Source: Candidatus Shapirobacteria bacterium (GTDB lineage: Bacteria; Patescibacteriota; Microgenomatia; UBA12405). From it: a stretch of 35,739 nucleotides of DNA. Below the pieces are notes generated by a model. It searched no databases, was not told where the DNA came from, and saw nothing but the letters and a program-made list of their open reading frames with translations. The stretch lies in assembly GCA_003250375.1 (NCBI GenBank), contig QKGR01000049.1, positions 1-35,739 on the forward strand, in the 5' to 3' direction. Made by a program: the position numbers and the translations under genes. This document shows, one piece after another, positions 1-6,944 of the stretch. The stretch's first letter is position 1. Each line of letters begins with the position of its first letter.

Positions 1-726
1 GTACATAAGAGCAACGCCAAGGAGAATGAAAAGAATTTGAATAAGGGAGCTGCGGGTAGTGTTGTGGCGATGACGTTCGGGAATAAGATCGGTGGCAGCC
101 AGATAGAGAAAACCACCAGCAGTGATAGGGAGTAAATAATTTGCGATGTCGGCGATGGAAGTACCAATTAAAAAGATAGTGAAAACGCCAAGTACTGAGG
201 CGAGAGCAGATAAAAGATTGAGCTTAACTGTTTTGGAGAAGGAAACACCGTGATGGAGAAAAATACCAATATCCCCTATTTCTTGAGGAATTTCGTGGAG
301 AATTACAGCAATGACAGTGGCGACACCTAGCTTTTGGCTGACTAAAAAACTTGCAGCTATAAGTAAGCCGTCGATGTAATTATGAACAGTATCCCCAATA
401 AGATTCATGGAAACGATATGTTTACCTTCCTCTTGCTCGTGGCAATTGGGGTCATGGCAATGGTGCCAGCGAAGAATTTTTTCCAAAAGAAAGAAAAGAA
501 GAATGCCGGAGATGGCTAGAATAGAAGCAAGAGATGAGGGAAGAGTGGCGAAAGATTCGGGTAATAAATGAATGAAAGCATCGCCAAGAAGACTACCGAT
601 GGCAAAACTTACCAAATAGAGAGTAAAGCGATTAATTTTGAGTTTTCCAATAAAAAGGACAATGCCGACCAGAGAAACTAGACTGACAAGGATGGAAGCG
701 AGAAGTGAATAAATAAAGCTATGCAT
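1..726 (-). CDS. ZIP family metal (zinc) transporter, 3' end beyond window
   Basis: Manual reverse translation from ATG at 726: MHSFIYSLLASILVSLVSLVGIVLFIGKLKINRFTLYLVSFAIGSLLGDAFIHLLPE..., His-rich loop (RWHHCHDPNCHEQEEGK), then NLIGDTVHNYIDGLLIAASF and HEIPQEIGDIGIFLHHG, typical ZIP motifs. Open at window edge, absent from ORF track. Confidence 0.9.
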   Translation of the reverse strand, partial: MHSFIYSLLASILVSLVSLVGIVLFIGKLKINRFTLYLVSFAIGSLLGDAFIHLLPESFATLPSSLASILAISGILLFFLLEKILRWHHCHDPNCHEQEEGKHIVSMNLIGDTVHNYIDGLLIAASFLVSQKLGVATVIAVILHEIPQEIGDIGIFLHHGVSFSKTVKLNLLSALASVLGVFTIFLIGTSIADIANYLLPITAGGFLYLAATDLIPERHRHNTTRSSLIQILFILLGVALMY

Positions 727-829
727 GGATGAAGTTTATCATAAGATAGGTAAAAGCAGTGCGAAGAAAGATTTGGTTGGAATAAATGCAGAAATGGATT
801 ATTGGGGATAATTTAGTTATCATATAGGT

Positions 830-2380
830 GTGAATTTAGACGATATCAAATCTCCATTACCACCAAGAAGAAGCAACTGGGACACAAAGGAAACGACAAC
901 AGCACCATTGGCGGCAGCAAACCCAACACCAGTAGTTGAAAACACTACTGTTAGTAGCAATGCTCTACCATTGACGGACAATAATCAAGCTAAGAAAAAG
1001 ATTAATTTTGCAAAATACTTGCCAATTTTGGGAATAGTAATAGTAGTACCATTGATAATTTTAGTAGTGAGCAAGCTGCTTTTGCCGGCAATTGGGGGGA
1101 AAGCAAGCAAGGAAGTGACTTTAATTTATTGGGGAATGTGGGAGGACTCAGCAGTATTGAGGAGTATTTTTGATGAGTTTGAAGCTAATAACCCGGGTGT
1201 AACAATTAATTATGTACAGAATCAAAGTACAAATTATAGAACTAGATTGTCGGGGAGATTGGCAAAATCCGGTGAGGAGGATGTGCCAGATTTATTTAGG
1301 ATACACTCATCGTGGATGCCGATGTTTAAACAATATTTGGCGCAGGTACCAAATACAACAGTGACGCAAATACAGCTGGAAACGGATTATTATGAGGCTT
1401 ACAAAAAAGATTTGAAACAAGGAAATAGTTTTTATGGAGTGCCGTTGATGTACGATCAGTTGGCATTGTTTTATAACAAGGATATTTTTGAATCGGCCCA
1501 GAAAAGTCCACCAAGAACTTGGTGGGGTTTGAGAGAAACAGCCAAAGAGCTGACAGTGCGAGATGAGGCAGGAAGAATTAAAGTGGCAGGCGTGGGAATG
1601 GGGACGGTGGAAAATGTGGATCATTACAGTGATATTTTGGGACTGATGATGAAACAAAATAATGTGGATTTGTATGCCGGTGATGCGGCTAATAAAACTA
1701 AGTTGGAAGCAATTTTGACTTTTTATTCTTTGTTCAAAACGCAAGATAAGGTGTGGGATGAGAGCCTGGCTCAGTCGACAGTTCAGTTTGCAAATGGAAA
1801 ATTGGCAATGTATTTTGGGCCAAGCTGGAGAGTGTTTAATTTGAACGACATGAATAGTAGCTTGAGGTTTGAGGTAACAGGAGTGCCACAATTACCAACA
1901 GTTGACGGGCTACCAGAAAGTAAGGTGGAAAGTGGAGAAATCGATGGACAACTAACAAATGATCAGTGGTCGACCTATTGGTTTGAGGGAGTGAACAATA
2001 AAAGCGCCAATCAGGATATGGCTTGGAAATTGCTGGCTTTTATGTCCGAGAAAGAAAATTTGGAAAAATTTTATACGGCAGCGTCGCAAATTCGAGCATT
2101 TGGAGAAATTTATCCTAGAAAAAGCATGGCTGAAAGTGTGACTGCCAATGCAAAGGCTAAATATTTTGTACTGGGGGCGGATAATGGAGGAAGCTGGTAT
2201 TTGTCGTCGAGAACTTTTGATGAGGGTTTGAACGATGACATGAGTAAATATTTTGGGGATGCAATAAATTCATTGCTGAACAATACAGGCCAAGATGTGG
2301 GAGTGCTAATTACACCGCTGCAGAACGGGATAAACCAACAAGTGACAAAGTATAAACTTACAAGAAAGTTAAGTGAATAA
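830..2380 (+). CDS. Extracellular solute-binding protein (family 1-like) anchored by an N-terminal TM helix
   Basis: 516 aa ORF, GTG start; Pro-rich N-term, one TM segment, then VTLIYWGMWEDSAVLRSIFDEFEANNPGVTINYVQ... typical of sugar-type SBPs. Confidence 0.85.
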   Translation: MNLDDIKSPLPPRRSNWDTKETTTAPLAAANPTPVVENTTVSSNALPLTDNNQAKKKINFAKYLPILGIVIVVPLIILVVSKLLLPAIGGKASKEVTLIYWGMWEDSAVLRSIFDEFEANNPGVTINYVQNQSTNYRTRLSGRLAKSGEEDVPDLFRIHSSWMPMFKQYLAQVPNTTVTQIQLETDYYEAYKKDLKQGNSFYGVPLMYDQLALFYNKDIFESAQKSPPRTWWGLRETAKELTVRDEAGRIKVAGVGMGTVENVDHYSDILGLMMKQNNVDLYAGDAANKTKLEAILTFYSLFKTQDKVWDESLAQSTVQFANGKLAMYFGPSWRVFNLNDMNSSLRFEVTGVPQLPTVDGLPESKVESGEIDGQLTNDQWSTYWFEGVNNKSANQDMAWKLLAFMSEKENLEKFYTAASQIRAFGEIYPRKSMAESVTANAKAKYFVLGADNGGSWYLSSRTFDEGLNDDMSKYFGDAINSLLNNTGQDVGVLITPLQNGINQQVTKYKLTRKLSE

Positions 2381-3034
2381 ATGATATTGATAAATCTTAA
2401 AATTTATAAAGAAGCCTGGGGAGAGAAGGCGATTGAAATTGGGAAAATGGCCAAGGAAATTGGCGATAAATATAAAATTAGAATTGTGGTGGCAGCGCCG
2501 GCATTGGAAGCTTTGAGGATTAAAGAAAAGAGTGGAGCGGAGGTGTGGCTGCAGAATGTGGATGAGTATGAGAGCGGCCAAGGAAGCGGATGGGTGTCGA
2601 TGGCGGAAGCAATGAGCTTGGGAATTGGGGGAAGCATGCTGAACCACTCGGAACATAAAATAGCCAAAGGAAAAGTGAGTAAAATTTTGAAAATGAGGCC
2701 AAAGGGATTTGAAATTATATATTGTACTGGGTCGATAGCAAAAATTAGAGAATGGAGGAACAAGACAAAACCAGATTGGATTCTGTATGAGCCACCAGAA
2801 CTGATTGGAAGTAAGGATAAAAGTGTAGCCAGTGAGAAGGCGGAGACTATTGCGATGGCCGCCAAAGCATGTAAGACGGTTCCCCTACTGGTGGGAGCGG
2901 GAGTAAAATCGGGAGAAGATGTAAGTGTTAGTTTGGAGAGAGGAGCGGTGGGAGTGGGACTGGCATCGGGCCTGGTTTTGGCCGATGATCCAAGGAAAGT
3001 ATTGCTTGATTTGGTGAAAGGATTTGGGAAATAG
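2381..3034 (+). CDS. tpiA: Triosephosphate isomerase, short archaeal-type
   Basis: 217 aa; MILINLKIY (N/K active-site region), GSMLNHSEHK (His), YEPPELIGS (Glu), GAGVKSGEDV; length and motifs resemble archaeal TIM. Confidence 0.85.
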   Translation: MILINLKIYKEAWGEKAIEIGKMAKEIGDKYKIRIVVAAPALEALRIKEKSGAEVWLQNVDEYESGQGSGWVSMAEAMSLGIGGSMLNHSEHKIAKGKVSKILKMRPKGFEIIYCTGSIAKIREWRNKTKPDWILYEPPELIGSKDKSVASEKAETIAMAAKACKTVPLLVGAGVKSGEDVSVSLERGAVGVGLASGLVLADDPRKVLLDLVKGFGK

Positions 3035-3094
3035 GCTAAAGGAGATGATTTGTGCGTTTGAGAGACCGATGCGGTATAATTAGCGTACTTAAAT

Positions 3095-3766
3095 ATGGCT
3101 TCTATAGATAATTTGCTAGTTTCACTATTTGTTGATGAGGTAGTTGGTGGTTTTTTGGTAACCATCCCACCAGGACATGTAGGATGTATTTATTCGGTGT
3201 TTAGGGGGGTGTTGAAGAATGTGTGGTACCCAGGAATGCATTTTAAAATTCCGATAATTCACAGAGTTAAGCTTTTTAACGCCCAACTGATCGAGTACAC
3301 AATTGCTAAAGATGTAGATTTGAAGGAAAACAAAGAGATTATGGGTGATGAAATTATTAATGCGGTGACAGCTGATAATAGATTCATGGCCGTGGAAGCA
3401 ACGGTACTAATTAAGCTTGATACGGAAAGATTGCCGGAAATTTGGCAGAACATTGGAGAAAATTTTGTGTCCAAGGTAGTGCGACCAGTAACCCGAAGCA
3501 GAATCCGAAAAGTACTCACAAACCACACGATGAGCAATGCCCTGTCGATTGAAAGAAGTGCAATTGAGGAAGAAATTAAGGCAGAACTTAAGGAATCGCT
3601 GGAACCACACGGATTGAATATTGATAATTTTTATTTGAGTTCATTGACACCAATTGAAAATACAGCAATTGAAGAAGAGAGAATGGTGCCAAGCGATCCT
3701 GAACAAGGACAGAGAACAGCTGAAGAGATTAAAACTCAGAGAAATTTGAGCGGAAATTTGATGTAA
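3095..3766 (+). CDS. SPFH/prohibitin-like domain protein
   Basis: 223 aa; IPPGHVGCIYSVFRGVLKNVWYPGMHFKIPIIHRVKLFNAQ... and C-terminal SALSIERSAIEEEIKAELKESLEPHGLNIDNFYLSSL pattern. Confidence 0.75.
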   Translation: MASIDNLLVSLFVDEVVGGFLVTIPPGHVGCIYSVFRGVLKNVWYPGMHFKIPIIHRVKLFNAQLIEYTIAKDVDLKENKEIMGDEIINAVTADNRFMAVEATVLIKLDTERLPEIWQNIGENFVSKVVRPVTRSRIRKVLTNHTMSNALSIERSAIEEEIKAELKESLEPHGLNIDNFYLSSLTPIENTAIEEERMVPSDPEQGQRTAEEIKTQRNLSGNLM

Positions 3767-3771
3767 GTGAC

Positions 3772-4431
3772 TTAGCCTGCCAAGGATAGAGCCCAAATTG
3801 ATTTGACCTGATGTTGCTTGAGGATTTGTGAGGCTTGGGAAATTGTGGCTCCAGTAGTAATAACATCGTCGATGATGATTATATTTTGGGGTAGGTTGGA
3901 CTGATGTTCTGGATTGATAGTGAAGGCGGCATCGAGATTGTGGAGACGATTGAGTTTGTCTTTTTGGGAGACTTGGGAATTGGTGTATTTTGAGCGAATG
4001 AGTAATTCTTGAGTAGGTAATTTTAGAATGGTGGATAGATGCTGGGAAATTAACTGAGTTTGGTTGTAACCGCGCCAATTTTGACGGTACCAATGGAGGG
4101 GAATGGGGACTAGAGTGAAATTTTCTGATTGCCAATACTTGAGAAGATTGGGGAAGTCCTGATGTAAAGAGGTCGAGATTAGATCGGAAATAAAGTTGGT
4201 GGAGTCGGAAACAAATTCGTATTTAAGCTGATGAATTAAATTTGAAAGCGGTGGTTTGTATTTGAAAAGAGAAAGTTGAGCATCAAGAAATGAATCGGGA
4301 GTGTATACAACAGAAAGGGATTTGAGTTTTGTGGCACAACCGGGGCAAAGATATTGGCCATAAGCGTGGCAAGAAAGACAATAGGTTGGAAACAACAAAT
4401 CCAACAATGACACAGAAAAGTGTAGCATCAT
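3772..4431 (-). CDS. comF: ComF family protein / phosphoribosyltransferase
   Basis: LDLLFPTYCLSCHAYGQYLCPGCATKL zinc-finger-like N-term, IIIDDVITTGATISQASQILK PRTase motif. ORF opens to 4464; ATG at 4431 is my preferred start. Confidence 0.85.
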   Translation of the reverse strand: MMLHFSVSLLDLLFPTYCLSCHAYGQYLCPGCATKLKSLSVVYTPDSFLDAQLSLFKYKPPLSNLIHQLKYEFVSDSTNFISDLISTSLHQDFPNLLKYWQSENFTLVPIPLHWYRQNWRGYNQTQLISQHLSTILKLPTQELLIRSKYTNSQVSQKDKLNRLHNLDAAFTINPEHQSNLPQNIIIIDDVITTGATISQASQILKQHQVKSIWALSLAG

Positions 4432-4471
4432 TTGGGGTGACAAGTGAGAGTTTTGAACGTACAATAGGGTG

Positions 4472-5524
4472 ATGAATTTTAAGTTAATAAAGAGAGAAAA
4501 ATCTTCTGACTTAATTTTGGATTTGATGATTTGGGCCTTGTTTGCGATTTTGATGATGAGAGCTTATTTGTACGTGATGGGAAATCCAACAGTGTCGTTT
4601 GGGGAATGGCATATTGCCCATATGTTGTGGGGAGGATTGCTGATGATTGTGGGGTTTGTGGTAGTAGTGTTGTTTGCAGGAAGAAAAGTTATGAGGCTAG
4701 CAGTGGCAATTGAAGGGATAGGATGGGGGCTGTTTGTGGATGAAATTGGAAAGTTTTTGACAAAGGATAATAATTATTGGTTTAGGCCAGCAATAATTTT
4801 TATTTATGTTTCCTTTGTTTTGATGTTTATTTTGTATAGATACTTAAGTAAAAGTAAGAAAGAAACAAAAGAGAGCAAGCTTTTTAGTTTAATTGATTCG
4901 TTGGAAGAAATTGTGAACGATGATTTGGAATTGGGAGAAAGGACTGTTTATATTCAAAAAGCGAATGAATTAATTGCGGAAGCGGATGATGAAGATGTAA
5001 AAACGGTGGCAAGCTCGATTCTGAAAGTTTTGAAAAGTAAAAAAGGCAAAGAAGATAAAAATAATTGGAAAGATGTGATTGTGGGAAGAATTTATGCTGA
5101 GGTTGATAGATGGCTAAGTAGAGCAATTGTACGAGTAGTACTATGGGGATATACGATTTATTGGGCAATTATAAAAATTATCGATACAATTTGGATTGTG
5201 AGTTCGGGAAACAGATTGACATTGATTAATCAGATGTTTAGCGGTTATGTGATTGCCTATAGCAGTGATATTTTTATGATAAGTATGAAGTTGATATTTG
5301 ATGTGACGGCGGCAGTGTTTTTTGTGTGGGGAGCGGTGTTGTTCTGGATTAAAAAACGAAAATCGGGATTGAGCTATTTTAGAGTGGGTTTTTTGATTAG
5401 TATATTTTTGAGTTCAATATTCAAATTTTATTTTGAGCAATTCTCGGCAATATTTGATTTTGGGATATCGCTTTTTGGCTATACGGTGCTTGAGAGGTAC
5501 AAACTGAAGCAGAGTGGTAAGTGA
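4472..5524 (+). CDS. Multi-pass membrane protein of unknown function
   Basis: ~350 aa ORF with N- and C-terminal TM clusters around a charged central segment; TACAAT box 6 nt upstream of ATG 4472. Confidence 0.65.
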   Translation: MNFKLIKREKSSDLILDLMIWALFAILMMRAYLYVMGNPTVSFGEWHIAHMLWGGLLMIVGFVVVVLFAGRKVMRLAVAIEGIGWGLFVDEIGKFLTKDNNYWFRPAIIFIYVSFVLMFILYRYLSKSKKETKESKLFSLIDSLEEIVNDDLELGERTVYIQKANELIAEADDEDVKTVASSILKVLKSKKGKEDKNNWKDVIVGRIYAEVDRWLSRAIVRVVLWGYTIYWAIIKIIDTIWIVSSGNRLTLINQMFSGYVIAYSSDIFMISMKLIFDVTAAVFFVWGAVLFWIKKRKSGLSYFRVGFLISIFLSSIFKFYFEQFSAIFDFGISLFGYTVLERYKLKQSGK

Positions 5525-5528
5525 GGGC

Positions 5529-5557
5529 TTGAATATTATAGGATAATGTGCTATAAT
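5529..5557 (+). promoter_or_regulatory. Predicted tmRNA promoter: TTGAAT - 17 nt - TATAAT
   Basis: ttgaat 5529-5534, tataat 5552-5557, 17-nt spacer, upstream of the tmRNA 5' end. Confidence 0.75.
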
Positions 5558-5563
5558 GTACTT

Positions 5564-5580
5564 GAATCTAGATTAGATTC
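5564..5580 (+). other. Perfect 7-bp inverted repeat in tmRNA leader
   Basis: GAATCTA-GAT-TAGATTC between the -10 box and the mature 5' end. Confidence 0.6.
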
Positions 5581-5589
5581 GAACTTCCC

Positions 5590-6109
5590 GGAGATGTATT
5601 GCATTGACGGAAGACGTACCTTAAAAGACTGCAAGCCGGCTTTGATCCATTGAGCCGTCCGTGCCTCATCGGCAGGTTGCAATTTAAGGCAAAATTTGGC
5701 GCATTCGCTTCAAATTTAGACCTGAAATTTGCAAAAAACAGGGTCAAAACAATAAATGCTAACTCTATAGTTGGTGCTATTAAATCTCTTAAGAGAGATT
5801 TAACTCAAGTTGCTGATGCCACTTTTGGTGTCAGTGCTTCTGTTCCTAATTACGCAATTGCTTAATTAAGTAGCCATCGCTTAATCCCCCATTCTGGAGA
5901 GGATTGAACGGTGTAAATTAAACCAGAATGCCGTCCAATTAATCTCGATTTTGATTGGAAATAAGAGAGGGGTAATGCCCTCAATAATCGACACTTCAAC
6001 ACTTTTCGTTTACTTTAGTTGTTGGAGGCGTAGGATAAAGTAAATTAAGCTTGTAGACGTCGTTTAATGTCTCTTTTCGGACCTCGGCTCGATACCGGGC
6101 ATCTCCTCC
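5590..6109 (+). ncRNA. ssrA: Transfer-messenger RNA (tmRNA), ~520 nt, with tag frame ending ...NYAIA*
   Basis: Acceptor arms GGAGATG (5590-5596) and CATCTCC (6100-6106) pair; T-arm CTCGG-CTCGATA-CCGGG; 5' domain ...GCATTGACGG...; conserved GCAAAAAACAG before the tag frame; tag ends NYAIA then TAA at 5863-5865; smpB nearby. Confidence 0.9.
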
Positions 6110-6111
6110 TT

Positions 6112-6157
6112 CGCCGCGACATAGTTCTGCTTCGCAGAACGTAGTCGGGCTTCGGCG
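6112..6157 (+). repeat. Hairpin element directly after tmRNA
   Basis: GTTCTGC-TTC-GCAGAAC (6124-6140) perfect 7-bp stem, with weaker outer pairing cgccgcgac / gtcgggcttcggcg. Confidence 0.6.
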
Positions 6158-6190
6158 TGACACGGTCCTCTAAAAATGATAATTTAATTT

Positions 6191-6427
6191 ATGTATTGGG
6201 TTTATGTATTAAAGTGTAAGGATGGATATTATATTGGCTGCACCGAAAACATTAAATTGAGACTAGAAAAACATAAAAATGGATATGTAAAGGCAACGAA
6301 ATTAAGGAAGCCTCTTGTTTTAAATAATTGTTTTGGTTTCAGAAACAAATATATTGCGTTTAATTTTGAAAAGTATTTAAAATCTGGATCAGGGAGAGCA
6401 TTTTTCAAGAAACACTTGGCAGAGTAA
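6191..6427 (+). CDS. GIY-YIG domain nuclease (stand-alone, 78 aa)
   Basis: MYWVYVLKCKDGYYIGCTENIKLRLEKHKNGYVKATKLRKP: GIY-YIG core. Confidence 0.85.
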   Translation: MYWVYVLKCKDGYYIGCTENIKLRLEKHKNGYVKATKLRKPLVLNNCFGFRNKYIAFNFEKYLKSGSGRAFFKKHLAE

Positions 6428-6435
6428 TTAAATCT

Positions 6436-6846
6436 TTAGATTCCCCTTTTGGCTTCTTGCTGGCGGATTTTTTCGCGTTTTTCGAATTTGCGCATTTTGC
6501 GACCGACGCCAAGTTCGACTTTGAACCATTTACCTTTGAGAAAAATGGCAATAGGAATGATCATGTATTTTTGGTGGCGAAGAGAAATGAGCTTGGAAAT
6601 TTCTTTGGTGGTGAGGAGAAGTTGGCGTTGGGAGCTTTTGTCGATGGTTTGGTTGGTGGCGTATTGATAGGGCTGGATGGTGATGTTGAACAAAATTGGA
6701 ACTCCATTGATAATTTCGACTTTGGAACCGTTGAACTGGGCGCCATGGAGACGCAGAGATTTGGCCTCCGCACCGGAAAGAACGATGCCGGCTTCAAATT
6801 TTTGTTCAAATTTGTAGTCGAGTGAATCTTTGTTGAAATGACGCAT
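6436..6846 (-). CDS. smpB: SsrA-binding protein SmpB
   Basis: 136 aa; DYKFEQKFEAGIVLSGAEAKSLRLHGAQFNGSKVEIINGVPILFNITIQPYQYA... basic C-term EKREKIRQQEAKRGI. Confidence 0.93.
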   Translation of the reverse strand: MRHFNKDSLDYKFEQKFEAGIVLSGAEAKSLRLHGAQFNGSKVEIINGVPILFNITIQPYQYATNQTIDKSSQRQLLLTTKEISKLISLRHQKYMIIPIAIFLKGKWFKVELGVGRKMRKFEKREKIRQQEAKRGI

Positions 6847-6944
6847 AATTAGTTTGTCAGTTGAACTGTTTTTCAGACTATCAGAAATGCAAAAGATAAT
6901 ACTGAAGACAAGGGAATTATCTCACATAATAAAATAGCTGACAG

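Noticed and set aside
1307-1891. 194-aa minus strand ORF and similar antisense ORFs (7112, 7970, 33589, 25429, 27052)
   Set aside because: Shadow ORFs opposite or out of frame with supported genes; skewed composition makes long spurious ORFs common here.
2404-3165. 253-aa minus strand ORF
   Set aside because: Antisense to tpiA and the start of the SPFH gene; no recognisable domain.
5650-5865. ORF of 71 aa listed as a protein
   Set aside because: It lies within the tmRNA; only its 3' part is the proteolysis tag frame.
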